A stretch of 64,000 nucleotides of DNA from Phormidium tenue FACHB-1050. Its GTDB lineage: Bacteria > Cyanobacteriota > Cyanobacteriia > Pseudanabaenales > Pseudanabaenaceae. The stretch is from NCBI RefSeq assembly GCF_014696925.1, contig NZ_JACJQY010000004.1, positions 1-64,000 of the forward strand, given 5' to 3'. The stretch's first letter is position 1; every line of letters begins with the position of its first letter. Shown piece by piece: positions 33,985 through 42,335 of the stretch. The translations under genes and the position numbers were made by a program. Below the pieces are notes generated by a model. The model was not told the origin of the DNA. It saw nothing but the letters and a program-made list of their open reading frames with translations, and searched no databases.

Positions 33985-36204
33985 CTAAGGTACTTCAATA
34001 GGAATAATCGTATATTCAGGTAGAGACATCTGAAAATGCTCTTTTTGGCTGAGCAAGATCACCAGCCGTGCCACAGACTGGGGCTTAACTGCCAAATCGC
34101 TCCAAGGTATAGCAACTTCTAGGCACTGCTCAAAACCTATTTTTGTGTGAGTTGCGATAGTTTCCCATTGAAATTTTTCTGTGGATTCTTGAAGTTTGAC
34201 TGACTTATCAGCAAAATTAATCGCTAGATGATGGCGAAATAAATAATTTAGCGGCGATACGTCAGGCACATCAAGAAGTTCTACAGGACTGTTGGGATGA
34301 ATCCGACTAGGATAAAACCACAACAAGTGTAGTTTACTTTGGGCGATGCTCTCTAGATTACTAAATTCTAGGCGCAAGTAGCAATAAAAATGATCGTAAC
34401 CATACCATAGACGCTTGACAGGCGTGTTTTGGTGCATCGCGCCCCTCGCCCCACTAATTTCGATTTTGCCAGCACCTTGCCAATCATCACTTTCAAACCT
34501 GCCATTAATCAACGGCTCAATTAAGCCCGTAGGACGATCACTAGTAGACACATCGTGTGGCTCAAGGGGATAAAGCAAAGCATGGGGTACTGGCTCATTG
34601 AGGGCGCGATAAATTACCTGTAAATGTTCACGAAATAGACGATCAAACATCGCGTCATCGTTGGAGCTATGCCCTTCACCAAACCACCAAAACCAATCTG
34701 AGCCTTCAGCAGCCATCAGGCTTTCCCATGCTTCAGGATTATTCTCAGGTGTCGCTTCATGGTGATCTGCCAAGACATGCCGAGCCTCAGCGAGCAATTC
34801 CCAAGCCCGATTTTTAACAGGATCACCAATCCATGTCGTGAAGCTAGAGTCAATCCATGAGCCACTATGCAACTGATGCGGTGGGATTTTATCGATTGGT
34901 GGGAATTTGGCTAAATATTCCGAAGGCGTTACCAGTTTCAGATTTTCGTTGTTAGACAAATTCTCATATAGCGTCTGCAAGAAAGGGTTGCCATCTTGAG
35001 GATAAAATTCCCAACAGTTTTCGCCATCAAGGGCGATCGTCACTAGCCAAGGCTGACCTTCAGGATGCGCGGCTAAATATTCATTTTGCTGTTTTTGAAT
35101 TGTCATCAGCCGATCGCATAGGTCATCGCTAGCAGCTTGGGGCAACAAGGCTCCGTAGCTAAAGCCAATCAAGTCCGAGAGCAGGCGATCGCGAAAAATA
35201 ATAGCCAAGTCACCATGAACAGTTTCGAGACGGTAAGGCTGATAGAGCAAATGCGGCGCATCAATCGCTCCCCGCTCATCACGACGGAAATAATGTCCTA
35301 AACTCCAACCTAATACGCCTTCATCGGAACACAACCATGAGAAACCCTGCTTAGAAACATGGGGCAAGATCGCAGGGCTAACGGACTGCTCTGAGGGCCA
35401 TAAACCTCTGGGATCGCAGCTAAAGTGTTGGCGGTAGACTTCCTTGGCTTTTTCTAAATGTAATGTAATGTCTGGCTCATGACGAAAGCGATGATTGGGC
35501 AGATACATTTGTGGCACAGCGATCCGTCCTGCTTGCGTGTCAGCTAGAAGCGGCATGATCGGATGTGTGTAAGGTGTAGTCGTGATTTCTAGTTGTCCAT
35601 TTTTTTGCATGAGCCGATGCTGTGGCAAAATCCGCGAAATAATCTCACGCTGCTTGCTATAGATCCTCTGGCGATCAGCAAGGGTAAAATCTTTGCCGCG
35701 ATCGTACCATTCAGCAATTTCAAGATCGGCTTCACGGAAGAGGGGATCAATCCATGCCAAGTTGTGCCAAGCCAGTAAGTCGCTAAAATCTGGGGCTAGC
35801 CAATTATTGACACACCACTCGATCCCGTAGGCTTGCCTTTGCGCCAATAAGTCAGCATAACGATGATATGGCTCAATCATGGTCTGATGATTGGCATCAA
35901 AGAAATGCTCAACGATAAAATGCTTTTGCGATCGCGTTAGGGTATCCACTGGGGTCAGGGTCAATGCTAAATAAGGATCAAATGCTTTCCCCTCAACATA
36001 ATCTTGCAGTTGTAAGATAAGAGATGGCACTAGATTAATTGTTTGATGTAGTTTTGGATATCTTGACAACATCAACGCCAAATCTAAATAATCTTTTACT
36101 CCATGCAACCTCACCCAAGGCAAATGATATTTGCCTGCGATCGCGCTTTTGTAGAGAGGTTGATGTTGGTGCCAGATAAATGCGATATGTAGAGGATATG
36201 ACAT
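33985..36204 (-). CDS. Glycoside hydrolase family 57 protein
   Basis: 739 residues from ATG at 36204 (MSYPLHIAFIWHQHQPLYKS); the open frame extends 23 codons further but the family N-terminus starts here. GH57 hallmarks: HQHQPLY near residue 12, LWPSEQSVSP, and SWLCSDEGVLGWSL, which holds the probable nucleophile Glu. The C-terminal 200 residues are a beta-rich DUF1957/DUF3536-like extension. GH57 enzymes act on alpha-glucans (amylases, branching enzymes, amylopullulanases). A glycogen-related role is likely, but the exact reaction cannot be read off. Confidence 0.85.
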   Translation of the reverse strand: MSYPLHIAFIWHQHQPLYKSAIAGKYHLPWVRLHGVKDYLDLALMLSRYPKLHQTINLVPSLILQLQDYVEGKAFDPYLALTLTPVDTLTRSQKHFIVEHFFDANHQTMIEPYHRYADLLAQRQAYGIEWCVNNWLAPDFSDLLAWHNLAWIDPLFREADLEIAEWYDRGKDFTLADRQRIYSKQREIISRILPQHRLMQKNGQLEITTTPYTHPIMPLLADTQAGRIAVPQMYLPNHRFRHEPDITLHLEKAKEVYRQHFSCDPRGLWPSEQSVSPAILPHVSKQGFSWLCSDEGVLGWSLGHYFRRDERGAIDAPHLLYQPYRLETVHGDLAIIFRDRLLSDLIGFSYGALLPQAASDDLCDRLMTIQKQQNEYLAAHPEGQPWLVTIALDGENCWEFYPQDGNPFLQTLYENLSNNENLKLVTPSEYLAKFPPIDKIPPHQLHSGSWIDSSFTTWIGDPVKNRAWELLAEARHVLADHHEATPENNPEAWESLMAAEGSDWFWWFGEGHSSNDDAMFDRLFREHLQVIYRALNEPVPHALLYPLEPHDVSTSDRPTGLIEPLINGRFESDDWQGAGKIEISGARGAMHQNTPVKRLWYGYDHFYCYLRLEFSNLESIAQSKLHLLWFYPSRIHPNSPVELLDVPDVSPLNYLFRHHLAINFADKSVKLQESTEKFQWETIATHTKIGFEQCLEVAIPWSDLAVKPQSVARLVILLSQKEHFQMSLPEYTIIPIEVP

Positions 36205-36207
36205 AGG

Positions 36208-36843
36208 ATGACTGGCAATATGACTGGCGATACTTCTAGAAATTGTGACACACCTAATCCTAGTTCGATCCAAATACTTTGTATAAAGCTATGTACGTTT
36301 AGCCTCAGTATTTGCCTGATGGGTTGTGCACCTGCTGCTACCGAAGTGCCTAAGACAGCTACTACATCAGCAACTCCTACTACATCATCACCTGCTCCTC
36401 AGACGATTGCACCACAAACTAAACCCAAACCAGTCTCTGAACTGGCTCAATACTTGCCAATTACTGCTACAGCTACAATTGCAGGACGCGAAATTCAGCT
36501 AGAGGTAGCCAGTACTGTCAAGGAGCAGGAAAAAGGATTAATGTTTCGCCCCCCTTTACCTGATGATCGTGGCATGTTATTTCCCTTTACGCCTGCACGT
36601 CCCACTGCATTTTGGATGAAAAATACACCTTCGCCCCTCGATATTATTTTCTTACTTGATGGTGAAGTGAAAGCGATCGCCCGCAATGCGACAACTTGCC
36701 AAAGCGATCCCTGTCCAATTTATCCTGAGGGCGGTGTCGTCGCTGATAATGTGATTGAAGTAAGGGCTGGGCTGACCCAAGAACTTGGTTTAAAAGAAGG
36801 CGATCGGATTTCTGTTAAATTCTTGTTGCCAAAAAATCAATGA
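36208..36843 (+). CDS. DUF192-family lipoprotein
   Basis: 211 residues. A lipobox SICLMGC predicts lipidation at Cys40 after a hydrophobic stretch (about 22-39). A Thr/Pro/Ala-rich linker precedes the DUF192 domain (about 85-205): EQEKGLMFRPPLPDDRGMLFPF and TPSPLDIIFLLDGEVKAIARNA. The start is unsettled (36208 or 36220), as no strong ribosome site is seen. The two starts of this gene and the GH57 gene are 3 bases apart and divergent, so each promoter must lie inside the other coding region. Confidence 0.8.
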   Translation: MTGNMTGDTSRNCDTPNPSSIQILCIKLCTFSLSICLMGCAPAATEVPKTATTSATPTTSSPAPQTIAPQTKPKPVSELAQYLPITATATIAGREIQLEVASTVKEQEKGLMFRPPLPDDRGMLFPFTPARPTAFWMKNTPSPLDIIFLLDGEVKAIARNATTCQSDPCPIYPEGGVVADNVIEVRAGLTQELGLKEGDRISVKFLLPKNQ

Positions 36844-37117
36844 CCACTATAATTCTAGAGTCTGAAATTATTTGCTGTAAGGTTATAGACACAATTAGAC
36901 ATCAAAACTCAAAACTTGTCGCGATCGCTGCATGTTCACCATAGGTTTTGCATTTATTATTGCTAATTATGTCTAGCGGCTTAATAAAGATCTTGCAAAG
37001 CAATATTTTTATTAAAAAGTAAATAAATCCCAAAATGTTCAAAACTACTTAGTAATTTCTCCCCGAAAGTGCTAAAAGTAGCAGTGGTGAATCTTGAGTG
37101 AAAGAAGAGTAAAAAAA

Positions 37118-37618
37118 ATGACAGCTAGCAGAGCGAGAAGCCCTGAACCACAACGATCGCCTCAGCCTCTCGATCGCAAGAGCAAACGAGGGCAAGCGAG
37201 TCGTCAGCCAGCCAATAATCGCAACGTCAAGCGGCTGCCAAAGACTAACTCGTTTCCTTTGCCTCTGTGGTTGCGAGTTTTGATGACTACGCAAAAACTT
37301 TCGATCGCTGCAACTGTTTTACTCACGATTTCAGTATTTGTCATCTACGGCTGGACTGTATATGCTCAAGAACAGTGGAATCAACAATATAAAAAGCTCG
37401 AACAACTCAAGCGCCAAGAAAGACAATTAACCAATGCGGCTGGCTCCTTTGATAACGAGATGCTGCAATCGGTGCAAAAAAAACCTGGGGATCTAGTGCG
37501 CGAGAGTCCTGAAAAATCAATTTTTTTACAAGCGGCTCCTCTGCGCCCCAAGCGTGAAGTTCCGTCTAATGTGTCTGAGCTACCAAAAGATAAAAATAAC
37601 GAAAGTTTAGGATATTAA
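37118..37618 (+). CDS. Small membrane protein with FtsL-like topology
   Basis: 166 residues from ATG at 37118 (MTASRARSP); TTG at 37094 would add eight residues. A basic, Pro-rich cytoplasmic part (1-60) precedes one membrane helix (about 69-92) and a short coiled-coil-like region (WNQQYKKLEQLKRQERQL), then a disordered tail. This bitopic layout with coiled coil is like FtsL/FtsB-type divisome proteins; sequence identity is not recognised. The 274 bases before it (36844-37117) hold only AT-rich sequence with one HIP1 site and no repeat. Confidence 0.5.
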   Translation: MTASRARSPEPQRSPQPLDRKSKRGQASRQPANNRNVKRLPKTNSFPLPLWLRVLMTTQKLSIAATVLLTISVFVIYGWTVYAQEQWNQQYKKLEQLKRQERQLTNAAGSFDNEMLQSVQKKPGDLVRESPEKSIFLQAAPLRPKREVPSNVSELPKDKNNESLGY

Positions 37619-37651
37619 CGAAATAAGGGGCGCTTTGCGCTCCTTATTTCG
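37619..37651 (+). terminator. 15-bp hairpin after the FtsL-like gene
   Basis: CGAAATAAGG.GCGC with complement around TTT, one mismatch. It begins just after the stop codon. Confidence 0.7.
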
Positions 37652-37714
37652 TATAGCCAAGAAAAACTTTGAAAGCGTTGCTTCGCAACGCTTTCAAAGT
37701 TTTTCTTGGCTATA
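37652..37714. repeat. 30-bp perfect inverted repeat
   Basis: Arms 37652-37681 and 37685-37714, loop TTC. The outer 4 bases read TATA/TATA, like family-1 ends. The inner arm resembles the hairpin at 20672. Confidence 0.9.
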
Positions 37715-37751
37715 GTAGGAACTTCGCGTGGTTAAATACAGACAGTTTGTT

Positions 37752-37792
37752 AGTGATTAATTTTTGGTGCTTTGCACCAAAAATTAATCACT
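37752..37792. repeat. 19-bp perfect inverted repeat upstream of glmS
   Basis: Arms AGTGATTAATTTTTGGTGC and complement, loop TTT. It lies 29 bases before the glmS start, so it would be in the glmS mRNA leader. It is not a glmS ribozyme, as the conserved core is absent. Confidence 0.8.
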
Positions 37793-37821
37793 GAAATTTT
37801 AGATACTTGTAACTAAGCATT

Positions 37822-39705
37822 ATGTGTGGAATTGTTGGCTACATCGGACATCGCTCGGCAAATGAAGTTTTAATCTCAGGGTTACGCAAACTCGAATATC
37901 GCGGCTACGACTCCGCAGGCGTTGCCACAATTCCCCTATTCGATCTACCCACCGATCGCAGTTTGCATCGGGTCAGAGCTAAGGGCAAGCTCATCCAACT
38001 TGAAGAAAAATTAAATGCTGATACCGCGCCTCTAGCACCGATTGGCATTGGTCACACTCGTTGGGCAACTCACGGCAAGCCCGAAGAGCATAACGCCCAT
38101 CCCCATACCAATACAATGGGTAACCTAGCCGTTGTCCAAAATGGGATTGTGGAGAACTATCACCTACTGCGAACTGATTTAAAAGCGCTGGGTCATATTT
38201 TTGTCAGTGAAACAGATACAGAGGTGATTCCCCATATGATTGCGGAATTTCTCTCACAACTGGAGAAGCAAAGTAATATTATTCCTGACAAGTCGCCTTC
38301 GGTGCTATTTGAAGCTGTGCGACTAACGGTTGGGAAATTGCAAGGAGCCTATGCGATCGCCGTTATCCATGCTGACTATCCCGACGAATTAGTAGTTGTG
38401 CGGCAACAGGCTCCTCTAGTGATTGGGATTGGTAAAGATGAGAACTTCTGTGCTTCCGATACTCCTGCATTAGTTGCCTATACCCGCACCGTAATTCCCT
38501 TAGAAAATGGTGAAATTGCGCGAATAACTAGGGAATCGGTGCAGGTGTTTAATGCTAAAGGCGATCGCCTCCGCCGTGCGCCCCAGACTCTGAACTGGAA
38601 TCCGACAATGGTGGAAAAGCAAGGCTTCAAGCACTATATGCTCAAGGAAATCTATGAGCAACCAGGGGTGTTTCGTGCAGGATTAGCGAGTTACATCAGC
38701 GAAACAAATTATATTCAGCTAGGTTTGCCAACTGGTTTTATTGACCAGATCGAGCGAGTAGAAATTATTGCTTGTGGAACTAGTTGGCACGCTTCTCTAG
38801 TTGGCAAGTATCTGCTAGAGCAGCTTGCGGGTGTTCCGACTAGCGTCCAATATGCTTCAGAATATCGCTATTCGCCACCTCCTTCTTTAAAGAATACCCT
38901 CGTCATCGGTGTGACTCAATCTGGCGAAACGGCGGATACATTAGCAGCTTTAGAACTTGCCAAATCAAGAGGCGATCGCTGCCTTGGTATTACCAATCGT
39001 GTGGAAAGTTCGATTGGACGAATTTCTGATGCGGTGATTGATACCCAAGCAGGAATTGAAATTGGTGTAGCGGCGACGAAAACCTTTGTGGCTCAACTAC
39101 TGATTTTCTATTTACTAGCTTTAGAATTTGGTATTGCCAAAGGTACATTAACCGAAGAGAAAGCTCAAGCAATCATCGAAGGATTGCGACAACTCCCCGC
39201 CTATATGGAACGGATTCTCGAAAGCCAAGAGCGTTACATTGAGGAGCTTTCCCGTCAATTTACCCATACTAAGGATTTTATTTTCTTAGGTCGTGGAATT
39301 AACTTCCCGATCGCCCTCGAAGGTGCTCTCAAACTCAAAGAAATTAGCTACATTCATGCAGAGGGCTATCCCGCAGGGGAAATGAAGCATGGACCGATCG
39401 CTTTGCTCGATGAGGATGTGCCTGTGGTAGCGATCGCTACCCCTGGGGCTGTATATGAGAAGGTTCTCTCAAATTCTCAAGAGGCAAAGGCTAGAGATGC
39501 GAAATTGATTGGTGTTGCACCTCTTGATGATCCTGCGGCGCATGAGGTATTTGATTACATTTTGCCGATTCCTGTGGTTGACGAGATTTTCTCGCCAATT
39601 CTCACCGTGATTCCTTTGCAATTGCTGTCCTATCATGTGGCGGCACATCGCGGCTTAGATGTCGATCAACCCCGAAATCTTGCTAAGTCTGTAACAGTTG
39701 AATAA
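37822..39705 (+). CDS. glmS: Glucosamine-6-phosphate synthase (glutamine-hydrolysing)
   Basis: 627 residues. The N-terminal glutaminase begins MCGIVGYIG, where Cys2 becomes the N-terminal nucleophile, with HTRWATHG downstream. Two SIS sugar isomerase domains follow (about 300-440 and 470-620), with the signature CGTSWHA and the C-terminal DQPRNLAKSVTVE. It makes glucosamine-6-phosphate for peptidoglycan and LPS from fructose-6-phosphate and glutamine. Monocistronic, between hairpins. Confidence 0.96.
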   Translation: MCGIVGYIGHRSANEVLISGLRKLEYRGYDSAGVATIPLFDLPTDRSLHRVRAKGKLIQLEEKLNADTAPLAPIGIGHTRWATHGKPEEHNAHPHTNTMGNLAVVQNGIVENYHLLRTDLKALGHIFVSETDTEVIPHMIAEFLSQLEKQSNIIPDKSPSVLFEAVRLTVGKLQGAYAIAVIHADYPDELVVVRQQAPLVIGIGKDENFCASDTPALVAYTRTVIPLENGEIARITRESVQVFNAKGDRLRRAPQTLNWNPTMVEKQGFKHYMLKEIYEQPGVFRAGLASYISETNYIQLGLPTGFIDQIERVEIIACGTSWHASLVGKYLLEQLAGVPTSVQYASEYRYSPPPSLKNTLVIGVTQSGETADTLAALELAKSRGDRCLGITNRVESSIGRISDAVIDTQAGIEIGVAATKTFVAQLLIFYLLALEFGIAKGTLTEEKAQAIIEGLRQLPAYMERILESQERYIEELSRQFTHTKDFIFLGRGINFPIALEGALKLKEISYIHAEGYPAGEMKHGPIALLDEDVPVVAIATPGAVYEKVLSNSQEAKARDAKLIGVAPLDDPAAHEVFDYILPIPVVDEIFSPILTVIPLQLLSYHVAAHRGLDVDQPRNLAKSVTVE

Positions 39706-39746
39706 ACCACAATAAAGCGGCGCAATGCGCCGCTTTATTGTGGTTT
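39704..39746 (+). terminator. 20-bp perfect hairpin after glmS
   Basis: AAACCACAATAAAGCGGCGC with complement around AAT; it overlaps the glmS stop codon and is a probable terminator. Confidence 0.8.
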
Positions 39747-39771
39747 GGATGAAGTAGCAATTAAATTTTTT

Positions 39772-41202
39772 ATGGACAAATATAATCGTCGAAAATTTTT
39801 ACTTCAGGCTCGCAACTTAACCTACGCTGGAGCAACAAGTTGGCTCTGCGGCTGTGGAAATGCATTTAGTAAGTCTGACAATCTATCAGCTAAGCCATCG
39901 CCAGACGATAGTGAAGATAATGAACAGATCATTGTCATAGGAGCAGGGATTGCAGGTATCACGGCGGCAAACAAATTACAGGCTCAAGGATATCGGGTAA
40001 TTATTCTAGAAGGACGCGATCGCCTTGGCGGCAGAATTTGGACAGATAATTCGTTAGGGTTTCCTTTAGATCTCGGTGCTGCATGGATTCACACCATTGA
40101 TGGTAATCCAATCTCGCCATTAGTCAAAAAATTTGGGATTCAGACTGTGGTCTCTGATCTTGAATCACAATGGAATTATAAAGGTGTCGATCAATTCCTA
40201 AGTAAATCAGAAGAGCGCATGATCAGCAAAGCCTTTCAAGCCTTTACAGATAGGGTTGCCGAGTTAAAGAATAACGCTGGATCATCGCAGCAGATTACTC
40301 TAGGTGATATTGCTCAACAAATAATTGAATCAGAAGAACTTACAGGAATTACTCTTAAGGGCTTTCGGGCAACTCTATCTTCGACAATTGAGAGTGAAGT
40401 TGGAGAAGATATTGCGAATTTAGGAATCAAGGGTTTTGAGGAAGATTCAGAATTTACAGGAGCAGATGTAGTTTTTCCGCGAGGCTATATCCAGCTTGTA
40501 CAGGCTCTATCCAAAGATTTGGATATTCGGACTAAACATCTTGTGCAGCAGATTGCCTACGATGATACTGGCGTAAAAGTGACGACCGATCGCGAAGTTT
40601 TTAGTGGTTCGCAGGTGATTGTTACGGTTCCATTGGGTGTGCTGAAACGGGGTTCTATCAAGTTCTCGCCAGCATTACCTGAAGAGAAGTTAGCAGCAAT
40701 TGAACGATTGGGTATGGGCGCATTAAATAGATTAGTATTAAAATTTCCTCAACAGTTTTGGCCATCACAGCCTCACACGATGGCTTATATCAACGGCAAC
40801 ATTCCCGATCGCTATGTTGAATTTTACAACTGGCAGAAATATGTTCAGCAGCCGATTTTAGCCGCCATGTTTAGCGGTGATTTTTCGCGATCGCTGTCAC
40901 AAATGCCTAAATCTGAAGCAATCCAGAACATCATGTCTGATTTGCGATCGATGTTTGGCAAAGATATTCCGTTACCCACGGCAACATTATTGACTCAATG
41001 GCATAATGATCCTTTTGCCTATGGTTCTTACTCTACTTTTTCGCTCAATGGTTCTCTTCAAGACTGCGATCGCTTGGCAGAACCCATAGGCGATCGGGTG
41101 TTTTTCGCAGGTGAGGCAACTTATGGTAAGCATATAGGAACCGTGCATGGTGCTTTATTGAGTGGGGAGAGAGAAGCTAATAGAATCACGCAACAATCTT
41201 AA
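39772..41202 (+). CDS. Flavin-containing amine oxidase (monoamine oxidase-like), probably Tat-exported
   Basis: 476 residues from ATG at 39772 (MDKYNRRKFLLQA); a TTG at 39745 overlaps the hairpin and is rejected. NRRKFLLQA resembles a twin-arginine signal, followed by a hydrophobic stretch with Cys residues. FAD-binding GAGIAGITAANKLQAQGYRVIILEGRDRLGGR is at about 56-90; the C-terminal FAD site is DRVFFAGEATYGKHIGTVHGALLSG. It would oxidise amines or amino acids with release of hydrogen peroxide. The substrate is unknown. Confidence 0.85.
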   Translation: MDKYNRRKFLLQARNLTYAGATSWLCGCGNAFSKSDNLSAKPSPDDSEDNEQIIVIGAGIAGITAANKLQAQGYRVIILEGRDRLGGRIWTDNSLGFPLDLGAAWIHTIDGNPISPLVKKFGIQTVVSDLESQWNYKGVDQFLSKSEERMISKAFQAFTDRVAELKNNAGSSQQITLGDIAQQIIESEELTGITLKGFRATLSSTIESEVGEDIANLGIKGFEEDSEFTGADVVFPRGYIQLVQALSKDLDIRTKHLVQQIAYDDTGVKVTTDREVFSGSQVIVTVPLGVLKRGSIKFSPALPEEKLAAIERLGMGALNRLVLKFPQQFWPSQPHTMAYINGNIPDRYVEFYNWQKYVQQPILAAMFSGDFSRSLSQMPKSEAIQNIMSDLRSMFGKDIPLPTATLLTQWHNDPFAYGSYSTFSLNGSLQDCDRLAEPIGDRVFFAGEATYGKHIGTVHGALLSGEREANRITQQS

Positions 41203-41214
41203 ATAACTTGTGTA

Positions 41215-41313
41215 ATACCAATTCACGAAAGTGTTGCCACGCTTTTGTGAATTAAAAAATAAACCCAGTAAGGGTAAAAAACAAAATGGCTACGCCATTT
41301 TGTTTTTTGGTAT
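41215..41313. mobile_element. MITE-like family 2 copy
   Basis: ATACCAATTCACGAAAG to TTTTTTGGTAT with CCCAGTAAGGG inside. It follows the amine oxidase stop by 12 bases. Confidence 0.8.
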
Positions 41314-41372
41314 AAGAGCAGGTCAAAAGGATGCTCCTACACAAGTTATAAAGCATCATTGCCAGTGAATTG

Positions 41373-41473
41373 TATAGCAAAGCAAGTTTTGCTTAGGACA
41401 TAAAACCCAAGAATCGAGTGACGGCGCTTCGCGCCGCCACTCGATTCTTGGGTTTTGGTTTGTACTAGCTTTA
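41373..41473. mobile_element. MITE-like family 1 copy with 26-bp hairpin
   Basis: TATAGCAAAGCAAGTTTTGC, AGGACATAAAACCC, then a hairpin (41402-41427 / 41431-41456, one A/C mismatch near the core). It shares its arm AAGAATCGAGTG with the copy at 12915-13017. Bases 41474-41678 are the AT-rich leader of the three-gene operon. Confidence 0.8.
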
Positions 41474-41678
41474 TCAATCTATTCTCTCAAGGCGATCACA
41501 ATTACTGTGATTCTTGAGTTCTAGTTGATCGCTTTAAACCTAGCTCTTCTAAAAAACGATAATTTTGTTTGAAACTGGTTAAATAATGTGTAATATATGA
41601 ATAAATTGTTTGGATTGATTAATAAATCTTCTAGCGCGTCCGAGTTTGCTTAATTGTAGATTTCTCGACTAAATTTAT

Positions 41679-42335
41679 ATGGATGAAGCTACTCTAATTC
41701 GTCAATACCAAGATAGGATTCGGATTTTTTTGCTTTTGTTGTGTTTTAGCAATGAGCATGAAGATCCAAATTTTCCAGAAAGAAAGAAAATCTTTGAAAG
41801 TGAAGTAAGAATACAAAAATTGGATTTTCTTTTAAGAAATCCAGACTATTTTGCCTATGAGTTATTACATTATGCAAGAGAGAATGACTCGAAAAGGAAT
41901 GAGATCAAGATATTGATTAAAGAAATATTTAATTCTAAGGAACCTGAATTAAGGCGAATTGAAATGGAAAAGTTCTTTTTTGGCGCTTATGAAGATATAG
42001 ATGATGTAATTGCATTTTTGAAGAGCATTGACTTTATTGATTTCACTAGTCAAAAAGATTCTGAACTAAAAACAGTAAGTAAAAAATATTACATAACCAA
42101 TTATGCTTTAACAAAAGTTAATCATTATTCGATAGATAAAACCTCTCTAAAATGGTATTTAGATCGTTGTAGTCATATCCATAAATATTTTGGAAATCTT
42201 TCAGGAACTCAGCTAAAGGCTATGCAATATAGAATTGATGAGTATAGGGATACAAAATATGGAGAATACATAGGTGGAATTTCGGAGCGGGTTGTTAATA
42301 AGTACTTTGAATTATTTGGAGAGCAACTGATATGA
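41679..42335 (+). CDS. ABC-3C-type middle component (LmuC-like) of a putative defence operon
   Basis: 218 residues, soluble and helical, rich in Glu, Lys, Asp and Ile. The segment EVRIQKLDFLLRNPDYFAYELLHYA (about 46-70) recalls middle-component proteins of ABC-ATPase three-component systems, which have a short leucine-rich pattern ending in a FLLRxPxY motif, and small Lamassu accessory proteins. It starts the operon; its stop overlaps the ATPase start by four bases (ATGA). No signal or membrane segment. The call uses pattern memory and context, so it is moderate. Confidence 0.55.
   Translation: MDEATLIRQYQDRIRIFLLLLCFSNEHEDPNFPERKKIFESEVRIQKLDFLLRNPDYFAYELLHYARENDSKRNEIKILIKEIFNSKEPELRRIEMEKFFFGAYEDIDDVIAFLKSIDFIDFTSQKDSELKTVSKKYYITNYALTKVNHYSIDKTSLKWYLDRCSHIHKYFGNLSGTQLKAMQYRIDEYRDTKYGEYIGGISERVVNKYFELFGEQLI

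Noticed and set aside
37752-37792. Hairpin before glmS considered as a glmS ribozyme.
   Set aside because: It is a simple perfect inverted repeat without the pseudoknotted core; ribozymes of this class are mainly found in Firmicutes.
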